NCBI GenBank assembly: GCA_947446835.1
Contig: CANFHS010000013.1
Location: 1-16,974 of the forward strand
From: Bacteriovoracaceae bacterium
GTDB taxonomy: Bacteria; Bdellovibrionota; UBA1018
DNA: 16,974 nucleotides
Direction: 5' to 3'
The notes beneath the pieces were generated by a model, which saw only the letters and a list, made by a program, of their open reading frames with translations, did no database searches and was not told the DNA's origin. Below, in pieces: positions 7,918 to 14,585 of the stretch (position 1 is the stretch's first letter; the number at the start of each line of letters is the position of its first letter). A program made the position numbers and the translations under genes.

Positions 7918-8891
7918 TCCGGCACAATTGGACCGCAAAAGAAGTTCTCGAGCTCTATCACCTCCCCCTCACCGACCTGGTGTTCCGGGCGGCCCAGGTG
8001 CATCGGGAGTTCAACCGGGCGAACGAAGTGCAGCGGGCCACCCTGCTCAGCATCAAGACGGGTGGCTGCCAGGAAAACTGCAGCTACTGCCCCCAGAGCG
8101 CCCACTACGACACGGGCCTGCCGCGCCAGTCGCTGATGTCGGTCGACACGGTCCGCGAGAGCGCCATCCGCGCGCGCGAGAACGGCTCGGACCGTTTCTG
8201 CATGGGCGCGGCCTGGCGCCAGGTCAAGGACGGCCCGGAATTCGACCAGGTCATCGAGATGGTCAAGGCCGTCTCCGAGACCGGTCTCGAGGTTTGCTGC
8301 ACGCTGGGCATGCTGAACGACGACCAGGCCAGACGCCTCAAGGAAGCAGGCCTCACCGCCTACAACCACAACCTCGACAGCAGCGAGGAGTTCTACTCCA
8401 AGATCATCACCACCCGGAAATACCAGGACCGCCTGGACACCCTGGAGCGGGTCCGCAAGGCGGGCCTGAGCACCTGCTGCGGGGGAATCATCGGAATGGG
8501 CGAGGCCATCGAGGACCGTTGCGGTCTTCTGGCCAAGCTGGCCTGCTTTGAGCCGCATCCCGATTCGGTTCCCATCAACACGCTGGTGCCGGTCGAAGGC
8601 ACGCCGCTCGAGAACCAGAAGCAGAGCCCGGTGGATCCGTTCGACCTGGTCCGCATGGTGGCCTTGGCGCGCATCCTGATGCCGCGTTCGCGGGTCAGGC
8701 TTTCGGCTGGCCGGTTGCAGCTTTCCCGCGAGGCGCAGGCTCTGGCTTTCCTGGCAGGCGCCAACTCGATCTTCTCGGGCGAGAAGCTTCTCACCACTTC
8801 CAACCCGGATGTGGATGAGGACCAGAAGCTCCTGGATGATCTGGGCATGACGTCGGTTGTGCCGAGAGAAATCTCCTTGCCGGTGGTCTGA
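7905..8891 (+). CDS. bioB: Biotin synthase (BioB), radical SAM enzyme
   Basis: A 328-residue protein that inserts sulfur into dethiobiotin, the last step of biotin synthesis. Seen: the radical SAM cluster motif CxxxCxxC as CQENCSYC (C55, C59, C62), then FCMGAAWR, EVCCTLGML, YNHNLDSS and STCCGGIIGMGE, whose conserved Cys residues bind the auxiliary [2Fe-2S] cluster used as sulfur donor, and RVRLSAGR with the Arg ligand. Length and motif order are normal. The ATG at 7905 gives the expected N-terminus, but the bases before it contain no Shine-Dalgarno sequence, so a leaderless or very short-leader message is possible. The next plus-strand gene starts 21 nt after the stop with no terminator visible. 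Confidence 0.96.
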   Translation: MTTPIRHNWTAKEVLELYHLPLTDLVFRAAQVHREFNRANEVQRATLLSIKTGGCQENCSYCPQSAHYDTGLPRQSLMSVDTVRESAIRARENGSDRFCMGAAWRQVKDGPEFDQVIEMVKAVSETGLEVCCTLGMLNDDQARRLKEAGLTAYNHNLDSSEEFYSKIITTRKYQDRLDTLERVRKAGLSTCCGGIIGMGEAIEDRCGLLAKLACFEPHPDSVPINTLVPVEGTPLENQKQSPVDPFDLVRMVALARILMPRSRVRLSAGRLQLSREAQALAFLAGANSIFSGEKLLTTSNPDVDEDQKLLDDLGMTSVVPREISLPVV

Positions 8892-8912
8892 GTCCGGTTT
8901 CTAATCCGGGAG

Positions 8913-9767
8913 ATGATCCCGGCACGGAAGCTCGGCAGAATCTTCGGGGGGATGCTTGTCCTGGCTTCGGGACTTCTGGCCTGCGGGCGCGAAGTCCCCG
9001 AAGGCTATGTGAAGGTCCATTTCCAGATGGGCAGGCCGCAGGGCGCGGGCGGCGGGTTCAATGCGCTCGCCACCTGCCAGCGGATCCAGAATCTTTTCCT
9101 GGTGGACCAGTTCCAGGGCCTGCCCGAAATCTTCAAGTTCGACAATTACGAGCTGAATGACACCCTGACCGCTGGCACGGGCGGGCTTCTCAAGGCGCAA
9201 ATGGACCTGCTGCTCCGCAAGGGCGGGCCGAGGCGCCTGGAGGTCACGGGTTTCGCGCGCAAGTGCATCCCGCTGGATGACGTGAGCAATGAATTCTACC
9301 CGGTGGTCGGAACCCTGGCGGGCCTGGACCTGAACGCTTCCAGTGACGTCAGCGTTCCCACCCAGATCGCCACCACCGTGGTGACCCATCAGGCCTCGCC
9401 GCCGATGTCACCGCCCGGTGATCCCTTTGTCGTGCTCAAGCTTCCCCAGCCGAACTTCGATCAGCTTCCGACGCTTCCGAACGCGGTGGATTACAACGTG
9501 GGGATCCTGCAGCCCATCACGGGAGCGTATGCCCCTGCCTTGGCGTGCCTCACCGCCACCGCGTCGTTCCCTACCCAGACCTATTTTTATCCGGTCCCCT
9601 TGGCCCGAAAGTTCCGGCTCGTGGCCCGCTTGTTCGCCTACGCGAGTGGTAGCTGTTCGACGACCCTGCTGGCCACGCAATGCCTGGATGTCGACCTGAC
9701 CCAGACCACACCTCCCGCCAACGGGCTGGTCGATCTGTCGACGCGGACGTTCGGGGCCTGCCCGTGA
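8913..9767 (+). CDS. Putative lipoprotein, first of a three-gene envelope cluster
   Basis: A 284-residue protein of no family I recognise. Seen: a lipoprotein signal with basic start (ARKLGR), a hydrophobic core and lipobox LLAC followed by GRE, then a mature region of mixed beta-type composition with a few scattered Cys residues and a final ACP. The ATG at 8913 follows GGGAG almost directly, which is too close for a normal ribosome binding site. An internal ATG at residue 14, preceded by a G-run, is possible but would remove the positive charges of the signal. The stop overlaps the GTG start of the next gene (GTGA), so it is almost certainly co-translated with the TPR/beta-barrel protein. 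bioB lies 21 nt upstream. A role as a surface or outer-membrane lipoprotein working with, or exported by, its neighbour is inference. Confidence 0.75.
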   Translation: MIPARKLGRIFGGMLVLASGLLACGREVPEGYVKVHFQMGRPQGAGGGFNALATCQRIQNLFLVDQFQGLPEIFKFDNYELNDTLTAGTGGLLKAQMDLLLRKGGPRRLEVTGFARKCIPLDDVSNEFYPVVGTLAGLDLNASSDVSVPTQIATTVVTHQASPPMSPPGDPFVVLKLPQPNFDQLPTLPNAVDYNVGILQPITGAYAPALACLTATASFPTQTYFYPVPLARKFRLVARLFAYASGSCSTTLLATQCLDVDLTQTTPPANGLVDLSTRTFGACP

Positions 9768-10984
9768 GCCTCGGCACCGTCCGGGGCGGGGCCTGGCTGG
9801 TTGCGATCGCCTTGCTTGGGCTGGCTTCGACGCCCGTCCAGGCCAGCGACGAGACCAATCGCGAGCTGGTGCGCTTCGCCGTTTCGATCCACCTGGAACG
9901 GGGAGATCTCGCAGCGGCAGCCCAGGCCCTGCGCGAGCACCTGAAGGGAGACCTGGAAGATCCCCAGGCCTGGAGGCTCTACGCTCTGGTGTTGTCCAGG
10001 CAGGGCAAGTTGCCCGAGTCCAAGGCGGCGCTGGCCCGGGCCCTGGCCCTCGCGCCCGAGCAGGAAAAGGCCAGTGTGGCTTCCCTCCTGGCTCCGGCCG
10101 CGCCGGGAAGCGGAAGCAAGGAACAACGCGCGGTTTCTTGGTTTTCAATGGGCCTGAGCGGCGGCTACGACACCAACGTGCTTCTGCTGACGGACGCCAC
10201 CCAGGCGGGCGCGACCGATGCGGGCCAGGCCAGTCCGGCTCTTGCGCCTTCCATCCGTGCCGGAAAGACCTGGAAGGCGGGCGAAGACACCTGGAAGCTC
10301 GAGGGCTCAAGCACCTTCACCTGGTACTCCAGCGCCGCCGCCCAGACCTTCGACAGCCTCTATTCGGCAGCTTCGATCGGCGCAGAGGGCCCGGTGCACG
10401 GCCGTTGGAAGAGCGCCTGGTCGGTGGATGCGGACCTGAGCTTCCTCAATTCCAACGGCTTCCAGTTCTTCAACTGGGGCGTGCTGGCCTACCTGCGGCC
10501 CGTGTGGGTGCACGACAGTGTTTCCGAAACCCGTCTGAAGGCCGGGGCAGGTTACCGCAAATTCCTTTTCGAGGCGGGAGACGATCCCGACAACGACCGC
10601 TCGGGTCCCTCCGCCTCGGTGGGCGTCCAGTACCGGCGCAAGCTCGGGGCCTGGGTCCTGGGCGCGGGCCTGGGGTGGGACAAGCAGTTCACCCGGGGGG
10701 ACAATTACAAGTCCGACGCCCTGGGGGCGCCTGTCAGCCTGGATTGGGCTTTTTCGCGGAGCTGGAGCCTTCAGCTCCGGGGCGAGCCTTCGGCCACGTT
10801 TTATCCCAAGTCCAAGCTGGGTCGCAGTGATCGCGCGCTGGACGTGGGTCTGGATCTGGGCTGGAAAAGCGGCCCGCATTGGAGCTACTCGCTGGCTTAC
10901 TCGGGCCATCGCAACACCTCCACCTACGAAGACGCCCGCTACACCAAGTTCCAGGGCATGCTGGGGGTGACTCATGCGTTCTGA
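9764..10984 (+). CDS. TPR-containing outer-membrane beta-barrel protein
   Basis: A 406-residue protein started at GTG 9764, which overlaps the previous stop by 4 nt (GTGA). The frame is open to an ATG at 9680, but that would add a non-signal-like extension. Seen: a Sec signal peptide ending near PVQA, about two TPR-like helical repeats (residues ~30-105; GDLAAAAQALREHL and GKLPESKAALARALAL), a Pro/Ala/Gly/Ser linker, then about 280 residues of alternating aromatic/polar beta-strand pattern beginning near SGGYDTNVL and ending in Phe (GVTHAF), as expected of an outer-membrane barrel. This TPR-plus-barrel layout recalls Slam/DUF560-type surface lipoprotein assembly modifiers, but at 406 residues it is shorter than the roughly 490 typical of Slam and I cannot prove the family. 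It sits between a lipoprotein and a FecR-domain protein, overlapping both. Confidence 0.8.
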   Translation: MSLGTVRGGAWLVAIALLGLASTPVQASDETNRELVRFAVSIHLERGDLAAAAQALREHLKGDLEDPQAWRLYALVLSRQGKLPESKAALARALALAPEQEKASVASLLAPAAPGSGSKEQRAVSWFSMGLSGGYDTNVLLLTDATQAGATDAGQASPALAPSIRAGKTWKAGEDTWKLEGSSTFTWYSSAAAQTFDSLYSAASIGAEGPVHGRWKSAWSVDADLSFLNSNGFQFFNWGVLAYLRPVWVHDSVSETRLKAGAGYRKFLFEAGDDPDNDRSGPSASVGVQYRRKLGAWVLGAGLGWDKQFTRGDNYKSDALGAPVSLDWAFSRSWSLQLRGEPSATFYPKSKLGRSDRALDVGLDLGWKSGPHWSYSLAYSGHRNTSTYEDARYTKFQGMLGVTHAF

Positions 10985-11852
10985 CCTCACGCGCTTGCTG
11001 CTGCTTGGGCTTTTGGGACTTCCGGTGACGGCGTTTGCCGAGGAACCGCGCGCCTTCGTGGGCTCGATCCACGGCCGGGTCCAGGTGGATGGCCAGCCCG
11101 TGACCGCCGCCGTGGCGCTGCGGGAAGGGGCGCGCATCGTGACGGGCAGGGACTCGGGCTGCGTGGTCCTGGTGGGGAATTCGAGTGCGGTCCAGATCGG
11201 GCCTGAATCGTCTTTTGTCATGACCCGCGCCGGAAACGGGCAATTGGCCGTGACAGTGGACCTGGTTTCGGGGAAAGCCCGCGCCCTGGTCCGTACCCCG
11301 CCAGCCACCGAGACCGCCGTGCCCCGGACCACCAAGTTCTACCTGCGCTCGCGCTCGGCGGTGATGGGCGTGCGGGGTACCGAGGTCTATGCCGAAGCGA
11401 CGGGCGCTCCGAGCCAGCCTGCGTTCTTTGCCACTCTCAGCGGCGAGGCCGAGCTCCGGGTGGGCTCAGCTCCTCCGGTTGCGTTGCCTGCGGGCCAAGG
11501 GGCGCGGGCCGGGGGTGGAACGCCGGTCAGCCCGGGGGGCGGTGCGCCCCCTCCGCCGCCCAGGGGTCCCCAGCTCGAAGCGCTTTCTCAGCAGCAGATG
11601 CAGACCCTGGTGACCGATTCGGGCGGTCGTGCCCCCGAGGTGCGGTCGCGCGAGGACTTCCAGAAGGGCTTCCTGAAGCAGGCGCCCCCGCCCCCAGGCA
11701 GCCAGAACGGCCCGGGCGGGCCTTCGAATTCGGGCCCTGGCTCGGACGCCCCACCCCCGCCACCCCCCCCTCCTCCGCGGACCGGCCTTCCCGACCCCGT
11801 CCATGACGGAAGACAGACCGGGCGCGTCCGGGTCGAAGCAACTGGAGTTTGA
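10974..11852 (+). CDS. Secreted FecR-domain protein with proline-rich C-terminal tail
   Basis: A 292-residue protein starting 11 nt inside the end of the barrel gene. Seen: a Sec signal peptide (charged MRSDLTR, hydrophobic core, cleavage near AFA), a FecR-like domain over about residues 25-150 with the typical RSRSAVMGVRGTEVY segment, then a low-complexity half rich in Pro, Gly and Gln with runs of five, four and nine prolines (the last at residues 260-268). In classic systems FecR is a membrane-bound anti-sigma regulator; here I see no sigma factor, no TonB-dependent receptor and no transmembrane helix besides the signal. It more likely belongs to the class of periplasmic FecR-fold proteins of unknown role. 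The gene is the last of the overlapping trio; no hairpin terminator is seen before the tRNA gene. Confidence 0.8.
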   Translation: MRSDLTRLLLLGLLGLPVTAFAEEPRAFVGSIHGRVQVDGQPVTAAVALREGARIVTGRDSGCVVLVGNSSAVQIGPESSFVMTRAGNGQLAVTVDLVSGKARALVRTPPATETAVPRTTKFYLRSRSAVMGVRGTEVYAEATGAPSQPAFFATLSGEAELRVGSAPPVALPAGQGARAGGGTPVSPGGGAPPPPPRGPQLEALSQQQMQTLVTDSGGRAPEVRSREDFQKGFLKQAPPPPGSQNGPGGPSNSGPGSDAPPPPPPPPPRTGLPDPVHDGRQTGRVRVEATGV

Positions 11853-11866
11853 GTCTTCAGCACCTG

Positions 11867-11895
11867 TTGACTTTCGTCGGGGACTTTGCGATTCG
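11867..11895 (+). promoter_or_regulatory. Possible promoter of tRNA-Leu
   Basis: TTGACT (11867-11872) is a near-consensus -35 box located about 50 nt before the tRNA. At 17-nt spacing the -10 position reads GATTCG, a poor match. The spacing to the tRNA fits a short 5' leader, but the weak -10 keeps this tentative; read-through from the FecR gene is also possible. Confidence 0.35.
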
Positions 11896-11920
11896 GTGAG
11901 TCATTCAAGATTTCGAGCCT

Positions 11921-12007
11921 GCGAGGGTGGCGAAATTGGTAGACGCACTAGATTCAGGGTCTAGCGCCCGCAAGGGTGTGGAGGTTCGAGTCCTCTTCCT
12001 CGCACCA
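11921..12007 (+). tRNA. tRNA-Leu (anticodon CAG)
   Basis: An 87-nt cloverleaf with encoded CCA. The acceptor GCGAGGG pairs with TCCTCGC (one G-U), the anticodon arm CTAGA/TCTAG holds loop TTCAGGG giving anticodon CAG, which reads the leucine codon CUG, there is a long variable arm (CGCCCGCAAGGGTGT), and the T arm contains GGTTCGAGTCC. The discriminator is A73, as required for leucine. The long variable arm marks a type II tRNA, consistent with Leu. Confidence 0.96.
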
Positions 12008-12012
12008 AATTG

Positions 12013-12053
12013 AAAAGGCCTGGTGAGTTTCCTCACCAGGCCTTTTGCTTTTT
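12013..12053. terminator. Bidirectional Rho-independent terminator
   Basis: A perfect 15-bp inverted repeat (12013-12027 against 12032-12046) with loop TTTC. The stem ends in AAAA on one side and TTTT on the other, followed by GCTTTTT on the plus strand. It can end the tRNA-Leu transcript from the left and the RRM gene transcript from the right. Confidence 0.92.
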
Positions 12054-12067
12054 CAGACCTTCGATTC

Positions 12068-12090
12068 AAATCTTGGATTTAAATCTTGGA
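12068..12090. repeat. Short tandem direct repeat
   Basis: AAATCTTGGA occurs twice, at 12068-12077 and 12081-12090, a 13-nt period. It lies between the bidirectional terminator and the stop codon of the RRM gene, in that gene's 3' untranslated region. No function is evident. Confidence 0.6.
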
Positions 12091-12100
12091 ACGGGCTGGA

Positions 12101-12451
12101 TTACCAGCGGTTGCCGCCGCGACCGCCGCCACCACCCTGGCCGCCGCGTCCACCGCCGCCACCACCGAAGCCACCGCGTCCGCCACCGCCGCCTTCGCGC
12201 GGGGCCATCGGGCGGGCTTCCGAGACCGTCATCGGGCGGCCTTCGTACTCGGCGCCGTGGAAGCGGCTGATGGCGTCGGCCGCTTCTTCGTCGGTCGACA
12301 TTTCCACGAAGCCAAAGCCTTTGCTGCGGCCGGTTTCGCGATCCATGATCACTTTGGCCGATGCCACCGTGCCGATCTGCGCGAAAATATCCTGCAGATG
12401 AGCGTCGGTTGCCGAGAACGGAAGGTTACCAACATACAGTTTCTTGCCCAT
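12101..12451 (-). CDS. RRM-type RNA-binding protein with glycine-rich tail
   Basis: A 116-residue protein made of one RNA recognition motif (residues ~3-80) and a Gly/Arg-rich tail ending in W116. Seen: RNP2 as LYVGNL (5-10) and RNP1 as KGFGFVEM (44-51), with the aromatic residues that stack on RNA bases. This is the bacterial counterpart of small glycine-rich RNA-binding proteins, known from cyanobacteria and many proteobacteria and often cold- or stress-responsive; the RGG-like tail may add non-specific RNA affinity. The start at 12451 is well supported by TAAGGAG about 6 nt upstream. It is convergent with the tRNA gene, sharing the terminator, and divergent from kimA. RNA targets cannot be read from the sequence. 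Confidence 0.93.
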   Translation of the reverse strand: MGKKLYVGNLPFSATDAHLQDIFAQIGTVASAKVIMDRETGRSKGFGFVEMSTDEEAADAISRFHGAEYEGRPMTVSEARPMAPREGGGGGRGGFGGGGGGRGGQGGGGGRGGNRW

Positions 12452-12489
12452 GAAATCTCCTTAGGGGCTGTCGCCGCTGAAGAGGACAT

Positions 12490-12502
12490 GAGCACCATGC
12501 TC
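12490..12502 (-). promoter_or_regulatory. Small hairpin in the leader of the RRM gene
   Basis: GAGCA and TGCTC pair around a 3-nt loop in the presumed 5' leader, about 40 nt before the start codon. Leaders of small bacterial RRM genes can carry post-transcriptional control, but here only the short hairpin is seen. Confidence 0.3.
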
Positions 12503-12538
12503 GGAACTCTGACGCGGACGGGACATTCTAACATTTTC

Positions 12539-12568
12539 AGAATAGCACAGTCCTGGGACCCTCAACAA
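12539..12568 (-). promoter_or_regulatory. Possible promoter of the RRM gene
   Basis: On the minus strand TTGTTG (12568-12563) and TATTCT (12544-12539) are spaced 18 nt apart. The start of transcription would be near 12531, giving a leader of about 80 nt. Both boxes match consensus only partly. A TAGAAT a little downstream is a better -10 but lacks a -35. Confidence 0.35.
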
Positions 12569-12632
12569 CCTGAAAGCCGGGCTGGATTTGCTTGCGCTGC
12601 GGCAGTAAGAATCTCGAATTCCTGAGTTCGGA

Positions 12633-12647
12633 ACCCGTGAATCGGGT
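12633..12647 (+). promoter_or_regulatory. Hairpin overlapping the ribosome-binding region of kimA
   Basis: ACCCG (12633-12637) and CGGGT (12643-12647) can pair around a 5-nt loop. The right arm contains the start of GGGTGGGA, the only purine-rich stretch upstream of the kimA ATG at 12663, so folding could limit translation. The 211-bp intergenic region is too short to hold both promoters and a full ydaO-type riboswitch comfortably, and I see no such motif. Confidence 0.3.
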
Positions 12648-12662
12648 GGGATTTTCTCTCGC

Positions 12663-14498
12663 ATGCCTCAGCTTTCGAGCGTCAAACGGTTTTTCATCGG
12701 TGAACCCCTGTCGACCCAGAATCTGCATCACGAGCGGATTCCCAAGTGGAAAGCCCTGTCCACGCTCTCTTCGGACGCCCTTTCGTCGGTCGCTTACGCT
12801 GCGGACGAAATCCTGATTGTCCTGATGGGTTTTGCCGCCGCGGCGACCGCCTATTCCCTGCCCATCGCGCTGGGAATCGTGGCGCTCCTGATCATCCTGA
12901 CGGCCTCCTATTTCCAGACCATCGAAGCGTATCCTTCGGGCGGTGGCGCCTACACGGTGGCCAAGGAAAACCTGGGACAAACCGCGGGGCTGGTGGCGGG
13001 CGCTTCGCTGATGATCGACTACACGCTGACCGTGTCCGTTTCGGTCGCGGCCGGCGTGGAGAACATCGCCTCGGCGTTTCCCTGGCTTTTTGCCCACAAG
13101 ATCATCCTGGGTATCCTGGTGGTCATCCTGATCGGGGTGATGAACCTGCGTGGCATCCGGGAGTCGGCCACGGTTTTCGCTTTTCCGACCTACTTTTTCG
13201 TCCTTTCGGTCGCCCTGATGATCGTCGCGGGCTTTTACCGCGCGGCCCAGGGACTTCCCGCCGTGCAGGCCTCTCCGCTCATGCACGCCCAGTATCCGGT
13301 GGTTCCGATGATCCTGGTGCTGCGCGCTTTCGCATCAGGGTGCGCGGCCTTGACCGGGGTGGAGGCCATCTCCAACGGGGTGCAGATCTTCCGGGAGCCC
13401 GCGGCCCGGAACGCCAAGATCACGCTGGTCTGGATGTCCATCATCCTGGGCGCGCTGTTCTTCGGGATCGTGGCGCTGGCCCACATGTACCGCATTGTTC
13501 CCAGCGCCGACCAGACGGTCATGTCACTGCTGGGACGAGCCGTTTTCGGCCCGTCGGCCGCCTATTACATGGTCCAGATCTCCACGGCCCTCATCCTGTT
13601 CCTGGCGGCCAACACCAGCTACGCGGACTTTCCGCGCCTGGCCTCGCTGCTGGCGCGCGATCGTTACCTGCCTCGCCAGATGGCCAGCCTGGGAGACCGC
13701 CTGGTGTTCTCCAACGGAATCCTGGGCCTGAGTGCCGCGGCCATCGGGTTGCTGGTGCTGTTCCACGGCGATACCCACCAGCTGATCCCGCTCTACGCGG
13801 TGGGCGTGTTCCTGTCCTTCACGCTCTCGCAGCTGGGGATGGTGAAGCACCACCTGAAGGAGCGCGAGCCCGGTTACGTGCGCTCGATGATCATCAACGG
13901 TGCGGGCGCCACCACCACGGCCGTGGTGCTGCTCGACATCGCCTGGGCCAAGTTCGGCCATGGCGCCTGGCTGGTCATCGTCACCATCCCGGCCATGGTC
14001 TGGGTGTTCCGCAAGATCCACGCCCATTACCTGGCCGTGGGCGCGCAGCTTTCGCTCGTGGGCGTGGCACCTCCCCAGCGTTCCGACCGGGTCAAGCACA
14101 CGGTGGTCATCCCGGTGTCGGGCATCCACCGGGGCGTGCTCGAGGCGCTCCGCTATGCCAAGTCCATCTCGGACGACGTGCGGGCCTGCTATGTGGAGCT
14201 CGATTCCGGGACCACCGACCGCATGCGCGAGGAATGGCAGCGCTGGGCGGGAGACGTGCCTTTCGTGGTGCTCAAGTCGCCGTACCGGTCGGTCATCCAG
14301 CCGCTCATCAGCTATGTGGACGATGTGGAACAGGCCACCCACGACGATGTGGTCACCATCGTGGTGCCCGAGTTCGTGACTTCCAAGTGGTGGCATACCT
14401 TGCTGCATAACCAGACGGCCTTCTTCATCCGCGCCGCCTTCGTCTTCAAGCGCGGCAAGGTGGTCACCAGCGTGCGGTACCATCTCAAGGAAATCTGA
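12663..14498 (+). CDS. kimA: KimA-family high-affinity potassium transporter (APC superfamily)
   Basis: A 611-residue membrane protein closely matching, from memory, the pattern of Bacillus subtilis KimA (YdaO, 607 residues). Seen: the N-terminal SVKRFFIGEPL, LSSDALSSVAYAADEIL, the AYPSGGGAYTVAKENLG segment, SGCAALTGVEAISNGV in the middle, ANTSYADFPRLASLLARD, IPLYAVGVFLSFTLSQ, and a soluble C-terminal domain with VVIPVSGIHRGV and TLLHNQTAFFIR. About twelve hydrophobic segments precede the cytosolic domain. The family imports K+ with protons and is inhibited by c-di-AMP in Firmicutes; whether that control exists here is unknown. The gene is alone between divergent RRM and downstream pst. Its stop codon is immediately followed by the putative PHO box of pstS. 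A general amino-acid permease is the alternative, but the motif series favours KimA. Confidence 0.85.
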   Translation: MPQLSSVKRFFIGEPLSTQNLHHERIPKWKALSTLSSDALSSVAYAADEILIVLMGFAAAATAYSLPIALGIVALLIILTASYFQTIEAYPSGGGAYTVAKENLGQTAGLVAGASLMIDYTLTVSVSVAAGVENIASAFPWLFAHKIILGILVVILIGVMNLRGIRESATVFAFPTYFFVLSVALMIVAGFYRAAQGLPAVQASPLMHAQYPVVPMILVLRAFASGCAALTGVEAISNGVQIFREPAARNAKITLVWMSIILGALFFGIVALAHMYRIVPSADQTVMSLLGRAVFGPSAAYYMVQISTALILFLAANTSYADFPRLASLLARDRYLPRQMASLGDRLVFSNGILGLSAAAIGLLVLFHGDTHQLIPLYAVGVFLSFTLSQLGMVKHHLKEREPGYVRSMIINGAGATTTAVVLLDIAWAKFGHGAWLVIVTIPAMVWVFRKIHAHYLAVGAQLSLVGVAPPQRSDRVKHTVVIPVSGIHRGVLEALRYAKSISDDVRACYVELDSGTTDRMREEWQRWAGDVPFVVLKSPYRSVIQPLISYVDDVEQATHDDVVTIVVPEFVTSKWWHTLLHNQTAFFIRAAFVFKRGKVVTSVRYHLKEI

Positions 14499-14545
14499 TC
14501 CTGACTGAATCCTGACAAAGGCGCCTTGGGACGGCGGGATATAAG
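14499..14545 (+). promoter_or_regulatory. Putative PHO box and promoter of the pst operon
   Basis: The 7-nt word TCCTGAC is repeated exactly at 14499-14505 and 14510-14516 with a 4-nt spacer (TGAA). This 11-nt period is the geometry of PhoB/PhoP binding sites, and the repeat shares CTG-C with the enterobacterial CTGTCAT half-site. A good -10 candidate TATAAG is at 14540-14545; at 17-nt spacing the -35 position (14517-14522) falls directly after the second repeat and has no consensus match, as expected for an activator-dependent promoter. The repeat begins with the first base after the kimA stop codon. Confidence 0.65.
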
Positions 14546-14585
14546 CCCCGCTCGAATCCCCCGACCTTTTCAGGAGGCTGTTCCG

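Noticed and set aside
7860..8558. N-terminal extension of the bioF frame across bioB
   Set aside because: The frame is open, but the extra 233 residues lie antisense to bioB, and BioF family members start near the ATG at 7859.
9680..9763. ATG start of the TPR/barrel gene at 9680
   Set aside because: It would add 28 residues before the signal peptide and overlap the lipoprotein gene by 88 nt; the GTG at 9764 gives a normal signal peptide and a GTGA junction.
11921..12053. tRNA-Leu as an integration site for a mobile element
   Set aside because: tRNA 3' ends are common attachment sites, but no integrase gene or repeat of the tRNA 3' end is seen in the window; the adjoining inverted repeat is a terminator.
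12349..12534. Short minus-strand frame starting in the RRM leader
   Set aside because: It overlaps the RRM gene in another frame, lacks a ribosome binding site, and its Arg/Ser-rich sequence shows no coding signs.
12452..12662. c-di-AMP (ydaO) riboswitch upstream of kimA
   Set aside because: Looked for because kimA is often controlled this way in Firmicutes. The region shows only a short hairpin and none of the conserved riboswitch segments I can recall.
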